A stretch of DNA of 62,063 bases from Bacteroidaceae bacterium. GTDB taxonomy: Bacteria > Bacteroidota > Bacteroidia > Bacteroidales > Bacteroidaceae. Both the position numbers and the translations under genes were made by a program. Shown piece by piece: positions 50,329 to 59,002 of this stretch. Below the pieces are notes generated by a model. The model was not told the DNA's origin. It was given only the letters and a program-made list of their open reading frames with translations, and did not search any database. The DNA lies in contig JAFXZY010000052.1 of NCBI GenBank assembly GCA_017541025.1, positions 1-62,063 of the forward strand, given 5' to 3'. Position 1 is the stretch's first letter. Each line of letters starts with the position of its first letter.

Positions 50329-50340
50329 TTCTTTCATATA

Positions 50341-50760
50341 ATTGGTTGAAGGAAATAATTTAATGTATTACAATAGGAATATTTATATAAAATGTTGTAT
50401 AACAGTGAAATAAAAATATAAATATATCCAGTTTTCAGTTAAATATTCATTATATAATTTATATCTGTCTTAAAGCAACTCTTTAAATAAAAGGGTAAGA
50501 AATCACAGAAATAGGGCTAAAGGTTACTTTCTCCTCAACAAAAAGTTACTTTTTCCTCAAAAAAAGGTTTCAAAATTCGCATTTTAAGATTGGTTTCTTT
50601 GCAAGACAAGGTTACTTTCTCCTCAGTTTTATATTTGAAAAACACTGGGTTTCAGATAGTTAGCCTCAATCTATATATAAATATAATAACATTGTTATAT
50701 TAGTAAAAAGAGAATTTTTATTAGGGATATTAACTATATCAATTATATTATATTTTTCTA
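50341..50760. other. Origin spacer: AT-rich DNA with three more iterons
   Basis: 50341-50520 and 50640-50760 are very AT-rich and could be the unwinding regions; the second holds the palindrome ATAACATTGTTAT (50686-50698). Between them lie iterons AGGTTACTTTCTCCTCAA (50521), AGTTACTTTTTCCTCAA (50544) and AAGGTTACTTTCTCCTCAG (50608). No DnaA box of the form TTATCCACA was found, and no gene. Confidence 0.6.
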
Positions 50761-50802
50761 TGTTACTGAAAAACAGCACTTTGCAACGATGACTTGCAAA
50801 AA

Positions 50803-50908
50803 AGGTAACCTCTTGTTGCGGAGTAGGTTACCTTAGATTGCAGAAAAACCTGCCTTTTGTTGAGGAGAAGGTTACTTTCCCCTATTGAATTGAGGAGAAA
50901 GTAACCTT
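50803..50908. repeat. Inverted iterons next to the par genes
   Basis: The iteron occurs here in the opposite orientation: TTGCGGAGTAGGTTACCTT (50816), TTGAGGAGAAGGTT (50860) and TTGAGGAGAAAGTAACCTT (50890). A forward relative, AAGGTTACTTTCCCC, overlaps the second, so the last two form a palindrome. Confidence 0.85.
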
Positions 50909-50916
50909 TATGATAG

Positions 50917-51306
50917 TTATATATGTGTATCACGAACATATTGACGGATAAGCTCTGCACCTTCTGGAGATATCACCTCGCCAGCCATATAGCGTTTCAG
51001 AAATTCGTTTAAGGCTGTACGTACGACGTCCTGACGGTCAACCTTACATTGCCAATGGATTTCTTCAACAGCTCTGTTGTGTCTTTCCTCGAAGAAGATA
51101 AGCTTGCCATTCTGACGAGGAATGATACTGTTGTCTTTTTTGCGACCCGGTTTCTTGTATGTCGGAACACCAGGTTCATATGTTACATTCTCCGCAATTG
51201 GAGCAGGCGGAGTACTGGTTGGAATTTTGTCATACAATTCTTCTGTTTGTGTTTTCATGCCATTAGCCAATTCGCTAATAGGTGTTAGTTGTTTAATCTT
51301 TGGCAT
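50917..51306 (-). CDS. Small putative partition/DNA-binding partner of ParA
   Basis: 129 residues. The N-terminal half is polar and proline-rich (IPTSTPPAPIAENV, KKPGRKKDN); the C-terminal half (VEEIHWQCKVDRQDVVRTALNEFLKRYMAGE) has the beta-strand/two-helix pattern of a ribbon-helix-helix DNA-binding domain. It begins 20 bases after the ParA stop and ends at the inverted iterons, the usual place of a ParB-, ParG- or ParR-like centromere binder. No known family is recognised with certainty. Confidence 0.65.
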   Translation of the reverse strand: MPKIKQLTPISELANGMKTQTEELYDKIPTSTPPAPIAENVTYEPGVPTYKKPGRKKDNSIIPRQNGKLIFFEERHNRAVEEIHWQCKVDRQDVVRTALNEFLKRYMAGEVISPEGAELIRQYVRDTHI

Positions 51307-51326
51307 AGTTCTACCCTCCCCTATTA

Positions 51327-52166
51327 TTATTCTTGTTCATTAATGAATGATAAATATGCTTCGCTTGCTTTCTTGTACCAAGCATCTGGCGTCCACTTCT
51401 TGTTACGTGTAGCCTTACCTACTATCTGTTCTGCCAAACGCATGTAATCATCTGCAGCAGTACTGTTTGGCGCGTATTCAAATAGACTCATCTGTTCCTT
51501 TGGTGCCTCGTTACATTTGGCACACTTACGAATGGGAACAGGGAATACAGGTGTATTGGGCTGTGCGCGGAAGAATTCTTGTACTTCCTTTCCCATCTTT
51601 GTCTTTTCGAACTGAGTGAGCAAATATCCCATCAGCTCTATCTTCTTCCCCATCATTTTGTTTATTTCATCCACAATGGTTCGTACAGCGTCTTTTCCTT
51701 GTACTGAGTACAGATCTGTTCTTACAGGTACTATAACGCCGTCAGAAGCCGCAATAGCGTTTTTGTTGAGGATGCTGTTACAACCAGGAGCACAGTCGAT
51801 AAGAATGTAATCATACATATCTTTAAGTGCGTTCAAGCGTATAGAAAGATAATTCTCCCTATAAACCTTATCTGCGAGCCATGTATTCAGTTCATCTATG
51901 CGAATACTACTCGGGATATAGTCCATCCCTTTGTAGCGTTCGTATACAGGAGGAGCAATGGTGTCGTCTTTTAACCAGTCGTAAAGCGTTGCTACGCCAA
52001 CTTTGTAGCTTGACCGGTCTATTGTTATGGTCATGTTGCACTGTTTATCTGTATCAACCAGCAGAACACGCTTCCCAAGTAGCCATAGTGCCGTTCCCAG
52101 GTTAATGGTTGTAGTAGTCTTTGCTACCCCACCCTTGTCGTTGATTATAGAAATTACTTTTGCCAT
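51327..52166 (-). CDS. parA: ParA-family partition ATPase
   Basis: 279 residues starting directly at the deviant Walker box: KGGVAKTTT (11-19) with the signature lysine of ParA/MinD enzymes, then VLLVDTDKQCNMT (Walker A') and YILIDCAPG (Walker B). No N-terminal helix-turn-helix, so it is a small type Ib ParA. It would segregate the replicon together with the small protein downstream. Residues 205-230 contain a CAKCNEAPKEQ segment not usual in the family. Confidence 0.92.
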   Translation of the reverse strand: MAKVISIINDKGGVAKTTTTINLGTALWLLGKRVLLVDTDKQCNMTITIDRSSYKVGVATLYDWLKDDTIAPPVYERYKGMDYIPSSIRIDELNTWLADKVYRENYLSIRLNALKDMYDYILIDCAPGCNSILNKNAIAASDGVIVPVRTDLYSVQGKDAVRTIVDEINKMMGKKIELMGYLLTQFEKTKMGKEVQEFFRAQPNTPVFPVPIRKCAKCNEAPKEQMSLFEYAPNSTAADDYMRLAEQIVGKATRNKKWTPDAWYKKASEAYLSFINEQE

Positions 52167-52192
52167 ATTCCTAATGTTATTTTTATCTGCTG

Positions 52193-52200
52193 CAAATGTA
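52193..52200 (-). promoter_or_regulatory. -7 box of parA
   Basis: Minus-strand TACATTTG, 27 bases before the parA start. Confidence 0.55.
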
Positions 52201-52219
52201 CTGTTTTATTTTTATACAG

Positions 52220-52520
52220 CAATGATATTTTTGAAATATTTTGTATATTCTGCTATATAACATATTTGAGATATGCTAATATACTGTATATTTTGCATAT
52301 TCAATATAACTAAATATAGAAAATATAAAGAAATACGATATATTCAAATAAATGAAATAATAGAAATACACAGATATACTATATATAAAAGATATAAGGA
52401 TATAAGATATATGTGAATATCTAATATATATAACATATACAATATATGTAATATATCAAACATATATGATATATAAAGAATATATAATATATATGAAATA
52501 GTTTGATTTTGTTCTCGAAA
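52220..52520. other. AT-only tract with many ATATAT palindromes upstream of parA
   Basis: About 300 bases consist almost only of A and T, with repeated elements such as GATATATAAAGAATATA and AATATATATGAAATAG and many self-complementary ATATAT cores. No gene. Position next to parA suggests a centromere (parS) or unwinding element. Confidence 0.5.
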
Positions 52521-52622
52521 CATAGGGCAGTGAGTAATAGTGTTTAAAGTTAAATAGGTGCATATAATTATTAAACTACATTAAACAAATCAGTAAACTT
52601 TGGCAGGAAATAAAATAATGTT

Positions 52623-52630
52623 TACCTTTG
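52623..52630 (+). promoter_or_regulatory. -7 box of the dnaJ-like/HAD unit
   Basis: TACCTTTG, 16 bases before the chosen ATG of the J-domain protein. Confidence 0.6.
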
Positions 52631-52645
52631 CGCAAAATTTCAGAC

Positions 52646-53053
52646 ATGAGGTTCTTTCTTAAGTTTAAATGGATTTTTCTTTTTATAGGATTTAGGTTGG
52701 CTGGTGGTAAGGGAGCATTCCTTGGCTTTCTTTTTGGTGCTTTTATAGATAGCCTGCTTTCTCCGCCAACTATCAGATTTCGTGTATATACAAACCATCA
52801 ACAATGGAATAGTCGTCCATTTGACCCATACACATACGTTGATACAAAACTAAATGATGCATACAGAACTTTAGAGATAAGTGAGAATGCAACAGATGAT
52901 GAAGTAAGACAGGCATATAAGCGTATGGCCTTAAGGTATCATCCGGATCGTATTGCATCGCAGGGAGAGGAGGCCAGAAAGGCAGCCGAACGAGCCTTTC
53001 AGCAGATTAATCAGGCAAAAGATATTATTTATAAAGCAAGAGGGCTTAAATAG
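52646..53053 (+). CDS. Membrane-anchored DnaJ-domain protein
   Basis: 135 residues from ATG 52646. One or two hydrophobic stretches (about 9-38, FLFIGFRLAGGKGAFLGFLFGAF) precede a C-terminal J domain (about 72-135) with HPD at 99-101 (YHPDR). The layout resembles a shortened DjlA without TerB. It would recruit DnaK at the inner membrane. The HAD gene follows after 27 bases. Confidence 0.85.
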   Translation: MRFFLKFKWIFLFIGFRLAGGKGAFLGFLFGAFIDSLLSPPTIRFRVYTNHQQWNSRPFDPYTYVDTKLNDAYRTLEISENATDDEVRQAYKRMALRYHPDRIASQGEEARKAAERAFQQINQAKDIIYKARGLK

Positions 53054-53080
53054 TCGGGATATTTGATATATATAAAATAT

Positions 53081-53743
53081 ATGGAAAATCAATTCAGGGT
53101 AGCATTATTTGATTTAGACGGAACATTAATCAATACAGAATACCAATACACGCAGTTTTGGGAAAGGGTAGGGGAGGAGTTGCATCTTAACATTCCAGAT
53201 TTGGCTCAGGTTATCAAAGGAAGGACACTCACATCGATTTTTCAGAATTTTATTCCGTCCGTCGATATGCAGAATGAAATTACCCGTAGGCTTGTTGTTT
53301 TCGAGAATCAGATGCAATTTCCGTTTTATCCTGGTGTTTTGGACTTTTTGGATGATATCCGGAGGAATGGCGTAAAGTGTGCTGTTGTTACCAGTTCGAA
53401 TATAGCCAAGATGGAAGCTGTTAAACGGAAAGTCCCCAATTTCGACAAGTTGTTTGACAAAGTCCTGACAGCAGAGGATTTTGCAGCTTCGAAGCCTGAT
53501 CCTTCGTGTTATATATTAGGAGCTCAGGTTTTTTCTGCCGAGAAGAGTCGGTGTGTAGTATTCGAGGATGCTGTTAATGGCCTTCAGGCAGGTATTTCAT
53601 CGGGGATTTTCACGATAGGTTTTGCGACGACCAACCCAAGGAATGTTATAGAGCCTTTATGTCATCATGTTCAGGATGATTTTGTTCATCTTTCCTTTGC
53701 TGACGTAGAAAAAATGCTTGTCAGCTATTGGCAGAAGAACTAA
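53081..53743 (+). CDS. HAD-superfamily phosphatase (beta-phosphoglucomutase-like)
   Basis: 220 residues from ATG 53081. HAD motifs: FDLDGTLINTE (nucleophile Asp), VVTSSN (motif II), the Lys in KPDPSCY (motif III) and VVFEDAVNGLQAG (motif IV). The helical cap and the length fit the subfamily of beta-phosphoglucomutase/phosphoglycolate-phosphatase-like enzymes. Substrate unknown. It ends overlapping by four bases the opposite-strand DUF4250 gene. Confidence 0.85.
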   Translation: MENQFRVALFDLDGTLINTEYQYTQFWERVGEELHLNIPDLAQVIKGRTLTSIFQNFIPSVDMQNEITRRLVVFENQMQFPFYPGVLDFLDDIRRNGVKCAVVTSSNIAKMEAVKRKVPNFDKLFDKVLTAEDFAASKPDPSCYILGAQVFSAEKSRCVVFEDAVNGLQAGISSGIFTIGFATTNPRNVIEPLCHHVQDDFVHLSFADVEKMLVSYWQKN

Positions 53744-53922
53744 CGGAACTGTTTCTGTTCTTCCAGGTATTCAAATCCGTATTGTTTCAGGAAAGCTTTA
53801 ATTTCGTTGATATCTTTACCGAAATAATTGCATAAGGACTCTAAAGAGTCGTACATGTTATCGCGCAACTGCATATTAATGCTCGAAACCAAAATATATG
53901 GGTCTTGTGGCAAGTTATCCAT
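53740..53922 (-). CDS. DUF4250 small protein
   Basis: 60 residues: LPQDPYILVSSINMQLRDNM, LESLCNYFGKDINEIKAFL and a C-terminal GFEYLEEQKQF match DUF4250, a small conserved family of unknown function. It has its own -7 box (minus-strand TACCTTTG at 53956). Confidence 0.75.
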   Translation of the reverse strand: MDNLPQDPYILVSSINMQLRDNMYDSLESLCNYFGKDINEIKAFLKQYGFEYLEEQKQFR

Positions 53923-53955
53923 CTTTGTAAAGTCAGTTTTTTTCTAAAATTGGCG

Positions 53956-53963
53956 CAAAGGTA
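53956..53963 (-). promoter_or_regulatory. -7 box of the DUF4250 gene
   Basis: Minus-strand TACCTTTG, 34 bases before the start. Confidence 0.6.
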
Positions 53964-54016
53964 CAAAAAAACGGGCTAATTGCATAGTTTCTTTTGTCTC
54001 ATATTATTCTTTTTCG

Positions 54017-54024
54017 TAAATTTG
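54017..54024 (+). promoter_or_regulatory. -7 box of the GlsB-GH31-TrmH unit
   Basis: TAAATTTG, 34 bases before the GlsB-like start codon. Confidence 0.6.
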
Positions 54025-54057
54025 CCTGCAAAAGTGTAATATTTTAAATATAAAATT

Positions 54058-54303
54058 ATGTATCACGGACTTTTAATGGGTATTATTTCGGGAATCATAG
54101 CAGGCTTTGTAGCCAGCAAGTTGTTTGACGGTCAGGGTAAAGGTTGCATTGTAAACCTTGTGCTGGGAATTATCGGCGGTGCCTTAGGCGGATGGCTTTT
54201 CAGCCTGTTTGGTTTGGGAGCAAATAGCTGGATCGGCGAGTTGATCGTTGCTGTTATCGGAGCTATGGTTTTCTTATGGGTATGGAACAAGTTGCTTAAA
54301 TAA
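54058..54303 (+). CDS. GlsB/YeaQ/YmgE-family membrane protein
   Basis: 81 residues, three hydrophobic helices with the glycine-rich pattern of the transglycosylase-associated family: GIISGIIAGFVASKLF, NLVLGIIGGALGGWLFSLFG and IVAVIGAMVFLWVW. It is a small stress-response inner-membrane protein in other bacteria; biochemical role unknown. The GH31 gene begins 26 bases downstream. Confidence 0.88.
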   Translation: MYHGLLMGIISGIIAGFVASKLFDGQGKGCIVNLVLGIIGGALGGWLFSLFGLGANSWIGELIVAVIGAMVFLWVWNKLLK

Positions 54304-54328
54304 TATCCGATTTTTCAAATTAGCCAGC

Positions 54329-57300
54329 ATGAAGTTAGGACATATCAAATGTTCTGTCTTATGCCTGCTTGTCTTTCTGTGTAGCCACATCTATGCCCAG
54401 GAGGAGCTGAACCCTGTAGCAGATCCAGCAGCAGTTGTTATAAGCGGGAATGCCCGTTTTACGGTTCTTACCAGCAAGATGATTCGAATAGAATACAGCA
54501 GCACCAAGCAGTTCGAGGACAGAGCCACCTTTGCAATTGTAAACCGTCGTTTACCCGTTCCTTCATTCACTACCGAAGAATCCGACGGCTATCTTTATAT
54601 CCGTACTACAGATGTAACCCTGAGGTACAAAATAGGTTCTGTTATAAGAGCCACAGACAAGAAACCGGATAATCTGATGGTTACTTTCTTGTTGAATGGT
54701 ATTACCTGTACCTGGTATCCGGGCAAGGACGATGCGTTGAACCTTCTGGGTACCAACAGAACCCTTGATACGGCTTGGGGAGATAATGCACGTGAGAAGT
54801 TAGAGAAAGGTCTCCTCTCTCGTGCCGGTTGGAGTATTATAGACGAGAGTCCTACTGCCACTCGAGGTGATGGAAGTACCACATTGCCTATGGCTCTCAA
54901 TCAGGATGGTTATATGTGGTGGGAGAAGGCTGCCGACACGAAGGCCATCGACTGGTATTTCCTGGGTTACGGTCATCAGTATAAAGAGTGTATCCGGGAT
55001 TTCACAAGGGTAGGGGGGCGCGTACCTTTGCCTCCCAAGTATATCTTCGGCTATTGGTATAGCAGGTATTGGGCTTATTCACAGACCGATTTCCAGAATA
55101 TCATACGTGATGTAGAGAATAACGATATCCCTATGGACGTCATTATTATGGATATGGATTGGCACAAGAGCGGTTGGACTGGGTGGAGCTGGAATACCAG
55201 CAAGATACCCAATCCCACCAATCTGATTCGCTATATGCATACCCACGGACTGCGAACAGCTCTGAATCTGCATCCGTCAGATGGAATAAAGAATTCCGAG
55301 GATCAGTACAAGAACCTGCGAAGTGCAATGGGATTGCCCTCATCGTTTACCGAGACCATCCCTTGGACTATTCAGGACTATAGTTTTGCACGTCCTTTCT
55401 TCGACAAAGTCATCCGACCGTTGGAGAAGCAGGGAGTGGATTTCTGGTGGCTCGACTGGCAACAGGAGAAGACGGTAGGAGAGCATGCCAGAGCCAAAGG
55501 GTACGAACTTACCGACGGAGCCGACAAACTGAGCGAGACGTTCTGGTGTAACCATACATTCTTCGAGGATATGCAGAAGAACCGTCCTGAACTCCGTCCC
55601 GTTATCTATCACCGGTGGGGTGGGTTAGGTTCGCACCGTTATCCCATCTGTTTCAGTGGTGATACATGGGCAGCATGGTCCACATTGGGGTACGAGATAT
55701 ACTTTACCAGCAACGCCAGCAACGTATGTTATGCTTATTGGGGCCATGATTTAGGTGGTCATCAAGGTGGCGATAACGACCCCGAGTTATTGCTTCGCTG
55801 GCTTCAGTTCGGAGCCTTCACGCCAATCTTCCGTACCCACGCCACCAACGATTCCAAGTTGGAACGCAGGATTTGGAAGTACAGTAATTTCACTCAGCTC
55901 CGCGAAGCTGTCCGTATGCGTTATCAGCTGTTCCCCTATCTATATACAGCAGCCCGTGAGACGTACGATACGGGCATTGGCATGAACCGTCCCCTCTATT
56001 ACGAGTGGCCCGAGGAGAACAATGCATACGTTTACGAGGACGAGTATATGTTTGGCAACGATATGCTTGTTGCTCCTATCTATACACCTGCCAGAAATGG
56101 TATCAGCTCCCGTAACATCTGGTTGCCTCGTGGCTTATGGTGGGACGTAACAGAAAACCGTCTCAGAGAGGGTGGGGAAGTCTTCCGTGCCAATTATACG
56201 CTCGACGAGTTCCCTGTCTTCTATCGTCCGGGAAGCGTCATACCCTTCTATCCTGTTCAGCGCAGCGTGGTTACCAATCCCGAGGAGATTATCCTGAAAG
56301 TCGTTCCCGGAGCCGATGGTACCGGCTCTTTCTACGAGGATAATGGCGACAATCAGGATTATATCTCAAACGGATGGACCCGTACTACATTCTCTTATCA
56401 GAATGTATCTTCTGCCAGCAAGCGTCTGGTTATCCGACCTCGTGAGGGTAGTTTCGAAGGCATGCCTGCCACCCGCACTTGGGCTGTTCAGTTCCTGGGA
56501 ATGACGAAAGCGCCTCAGAATGTTACGGTTAGCGGCGACGAAAGCATTACTCACGAGGAAAGTTACGATGCAGAAGCCAAGATCCTGACAGTAACCCTTC
56601 ATACATCGGTGTTAGACAAAGAGATTTCCGTTCAGGTGGATGGTGCTGAGGCTGAATCCGCAGAAGTGGCCCAGGGCGTCTCTAATGGCGAAACAGAGGA
56701 TGTTTCCTCTCTTCCTGTCGGCTCTCCTTCTTCCAGGAATCAAATCGCCCGTGCCGCTTATGTTTCCAAACTTTATGTTCGCGGTTCTGCCATTCCTGGA
56801 GGCGTTCAGGAACTAACGCCCTTTAATTCCAGAACCTATTTCAAGTATCACGGCAAGTTGCTTCCCGGTACTTTTGTAATCACTACATCAGAGCAGCACA
56901 GGTCTGGTGCCCGTTATTACAAGCCGGCACAGTTTGATTCTAATGTTGTGAACGATGGCATTAACTATACCTCAACAACTGACAGTACTGCTGCAACCTG
57001 GAACGTACTCTTCGAGGCAGATAACTATCGCTTTACCGTAACGCCCTCCAGTTCCACAGCCGGAACCATGAAGGGAGAACTCTTCACATGGTGGTACGAG
57101 TCGTGGATTTGTGGCGGTTGCGTCGAGGACAACCAGACTCCTGGTGCAGGAAACTGGCAGATTTCCAGCGGGAAGGCTATGGAACAGTCGTCCTTAAATC
57201 CATACGAATGGACTTGGACGGGTGAACTTCGTAACTATACCAGCAACGACGAGCCCAAGCGCTTCAAGATTAATGGCCAGTACGGATGGAGTCCCAAGGT

Positions 57301-57697
57301 GCTGCATCCCTATAGGCAAGACGAGAGCATCCTTACTGCCAGCGAAATATGGTACAATGGCACTTCCGATTATAAGTGGTCCATTGTCAAGGACGGATTC
57401 TACCGTATTACTGTTAACGTCTTCGAGGAAACCATCTCAGGCGAATATCTCGGCAACGATCCCGATGGAGTAGTTTCCGCCAAGTCCGAAGCTAAAGTGT
57501 TCGTCGATGTGCGCGACCGTACCATTCAGGTGGGTTCTTCCCAGGTGATGGCCGTCTTCCTGTTCTCTGCCGACGGACAGCAAATTCTGTCCGATAGCGG
57601 TAGCCAGGTAACATTGGTAGCTCCTAATGCAGGAACATACATCTTGCATGCCACCAATGGTAAGGAGAACTTTACACGCAAGATAACGATTCAATGA
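54329..57697 (+). CDS. Secreted GH31 alpha-glycosidase with SusE/F-like extension
   Basis: 1122 residues from ATG 54329; signal peptide ends near HIYAQ. GH31 N-domain (about 30-210), barrel with nucleophile Asp376 (FWWLDWQQ) and acid/base Asp445 (FSGDTWAAW), GHDLGGH, and the proximal and distal C-domains (to about 780, GSFYEDNGDNQDY). After 780 come two sandwiches, the second (about 880-1060, GELFTWWYESWICGGC) resembling SusE/SusF-type starch-binding modules, and a sorting-like tail (NAGTYILHATNG). Activity could be alpha-glucosidase or alpha-xylosidase. Its stop overlaps the next start (ATGA). Confidence 0.88.
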   Translation: MKLGHIKCSVLCLLVFLCSHIYAQEELNPVADPAAVVISGNARFTVLTSKMIRIEYSSTKQFEDRATFAIVNRRLPVPSFTTEESDGYLYIRTTDVTLRYKIGSVIRATDKKPDNLMVTFLLNGITCTWYPGKDDALNLLGTNRTLDTAWGDNAREKLEKGLLSRAGWSIIDESPTATRGDGSTTLPMALNQDGYMWWEKAADTKAIDWYFLGYGHQYKECIRDFTRVGGRVPLPPKYIFGYWYSRYWAYSQTDFQNIIRDVENNDIPMDVIIMDMDWHKSGWTGWSWNTSKIPNPTNLIRYMHTHGLRTALNLHPSDGIKNSEDQYKNLRSAMGLPSSFTETIPWTIQDYSFARPFFDKVIRPLEKQGVDFWWLDWQQEKTVGEHARAKGYELTDGADKLSETFWCNHTFFEDMQKNRPELRPVIYHRWGGLGSHRYPICFSGDTWAAWSTLGYEIYFTSNASNVCYAYWGHDLGGHQGGDNDPELLLRWLQFGAFTPIFRTHATNDSKLERRIWKYSNFTQLREAVRMRYQLFPYLYTAARETYDTGIGMNRPLYYEWPEENNAYVYEDEYMFGNDMLVAPIYTPARNGISSRNIWLPRGLWWDVTENRLREGGEVFRANYTLDEFPVFYRPGSVIPFYPVQRSVVTNPEEIILKVVPGADGTGSFYEDNGDNQDYISNGWTRTTFSYQNVSSASKRLVIRPREGSFEGMPATRTWAVQFLGMTKAPQNVTVSGDESITHEESYDAEAKILTVTLHTSVLDKEISVQVDGAEAESAEVAQGVSNGETEDVSSLPVGSPSSRNQIARAAYVSKLYVRGSAIPGGVQELTPFNSRTYFKYHGKLLPGTFVITTSEQHRSGARYYKPAQFDSNVVNDGINYTSTTDSTAATWNVLFEADNYRFTVTPSSSTAGTMKGELFTWWYESWICGGCVEDNQTPGAGNWQISSGKAMEQSSLNPYEWTWTGELRNYTSNDEPKRFKINGQYGWSPKVLHPYRQDESILTASEIWYNGTSDYKWSIVKDGFYRITVNVFEETISGEYLGNDPDGVVSAKSEAKVFVDVRDRTIQVGSSQVMAVFLFSADGQQILSDSGSQVTLVAPNAGTYILHATNGKENFTRKITIQ

Positions 57698-58533
57698 ATA
57701 TAGAGACAATATCAAGCGCCCAGAATCCGCGTATCAAGCATTTGCTGGCCCTTCAGCAGAAATCCTCCCTACGTCGTGAGGAAGGTCTCTTCGTGGTCGA
57801 GGGACGCAGGGAGTTGGAGCATTGTATAAATGCTGGTATGAAGGTAGAATGTATCTATTGTCTTGACGACAATGAACTTTCTAACCTATCAACTTTTAAT
57901 TCTCAATTCTCAATTCTCAATTCTCAACTGTCACTTGTCAAAGTGACGAAAAACGTTTACGAGCGTATTGCCTATCGTGGCAGCACAGAGGGTATAATCG
58001 CCGTCATCCGTACCCCACAGCCTCGCACTTTAGCGTCATTGCTTCAGCAAGAGGGTAGGGGAGTAAACGGACAACCGCTCTTTGTCGTTCTGGAGAGCGT
58101 TGAGAAGCCCGGCAACCTCGGAGCTGTCCTTCGTAGTGCCGATGCTGCCAATGCCACAGGCGTCATTGTCTGCGATCCGTTGACCGATTTGTATAACCCA
58201 AATCTCATTCGCTCCTCCATCGGAGCCGTCTTTACTGTACCTACCGTAGCTTGTACCTCGGAAGAGTGTATAGCTTTCCTAAAGCAGCACAGCGTGCAGA
58301 TACTTACGGCTCAGTTGCAGGATTCGCATTTGTATTACGACACTCCCATGGCAGGCCCTACGGCCATTGTGATGGGAACAGAGAGTACAGGACTTACCGA
58401 TGCATGGCGTCAGGTAGCCGATGCACATATCCGCATCCCTATGTTAGGACAGTTGGATTCGCTGAATGTCTCCGTTTCAGCGGCAATTCTACTTTTCGAG
58501 GCTGTCCGCCAGCGTCAGGCTCCGGATGCTTAG
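57694..58533 (+). CDS. TrmH/SpoU-family RNA 2'-O-methyltransferase
   Basis: 279 residues. The SPOUT motifs are clear: NLGAVLRSADAANATGV, AIVMGTESTGLTDAW and IPMLGQLDSLNVSVSAAILLFEA, with an N-terminal substrate-binding domain (ISSAQNPRIKHLLAL, FVVEGRRELEHCI). It is expected to methylate 23S rRNA or tRNA. Residues about 65-79 ([15 protein letters not shown]) are encoded by the AATTCTCAATTCTCAATT repeat, inserted between the N-terminal domain's helix and strand. Translationally coupled to GH31 by a 4-base overlap. Confidence 0.9.
   Translation: MNIETISSAQNPRIKHLLALQQKSSLRREEGLFVVEGRRELEHCINAGMKVECIYCLDDNELSNLSTFNSQFSILNSQLSLVKVTKNVYERIAYRGSTEGIIAVIRTPQPRTLASLLQQEGRGVNGQPLFVVLESVEKPGNLGAVLRSADAANATGVIVCDPLTDLYNPNLIRSSIGAVFTVPTVACTSEECIAFLKQHSVQILTAQLQDSHLYYDTPMAGPTAIVMGTESTGLTDAWRQVADAHIRIPMLGQLDSLNVSVSAAILLFEAVRQRQAPDA
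57888..57935. repeat. Repeat DNA inside the TrmH-family gene
   Basis: Four AATTCTCAATTCTC-type units translated in frame; same family as 38394-38430. Confidence 0.9.
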
Positions 58534-58615
58534 GTTTTATTGGTCTATGATCTTGCTCAATGTCAAGATTTATCCGAAACGCTTGTTTTAAACTCTAATC
58601 TTTCAACTCTACACA

Positions 58616-58821
58616 ATTTTTACTGCTACGTTAGGCGGCAAAAATTAACATTAATAGTAGCAATTGTTTCTATTAACAGCTGCATTACAGCCCACTTTTG
58701 CTGTTGCTCAATAATGTAAATAATTTTCCAAACATCTTTTCTGACCTCTTTTTCCTGTCCAGTTAGAGAAAACTTACTCCCTAACTAGAAAATTTTTGCA
58801 GCCTAACGTGGCAGTAAAAAT
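58616..58821. repeat. 206-bp element bounded by 31-bp inverted repeats
   Basis: The arms at 58616-58646 and 58791-58821 match in 29 of 31 positions (core CTACGTTAGGCGGCAAAAA versus the complement of TTTTTGCAGCCTAACGTGG). The interior carries AGTTAG/CTAACT pairs and no gene, as expected of a MITE-like or folded element. Confidence 0.7.
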
Positions 58822-58889
58822 TCTTATGCTAAAGAGCATGTTACGGCATTTTGTTGAGTTTGGGTGGTGTCAAAATATTTCTTTCAGCT

Positions 58890-59002
58890 CATTACAGTTA
58901 TTACAGTTTACAGTTTTTATTTTGGCCATAAATTGGTATACTGTATACCAGGCCAACGCCGTTTCCTAAAAATAGAAACTGTAAACTGTAATAACTGTAA
59001 TG
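58890..59002. repeat. 113-bp nested cruciform
   Basis: Arms 58890-58924 and 58968-59002 match in 33 of 35 positions and perfectly over the outer 27. They are built of ACTGTAA units. Inside, GGCC pairs with GGCC and GGTATACTGTATACC is a further palindrome, giving a long hairpin. Confidence 0.85.

Noticed and set aside
49973-50349. Two small plus-strand frames in the origin
   Set aside because: They are translations of iteron DNA (repeated lysine/serine units), not genes.
49966-50908. CRISPR array
   Set aside because: The units touch each other at 22-23 bp without unique spacers and occur in both orientations beside a Rep gene; they are iterons. No Cas gene is in the window.
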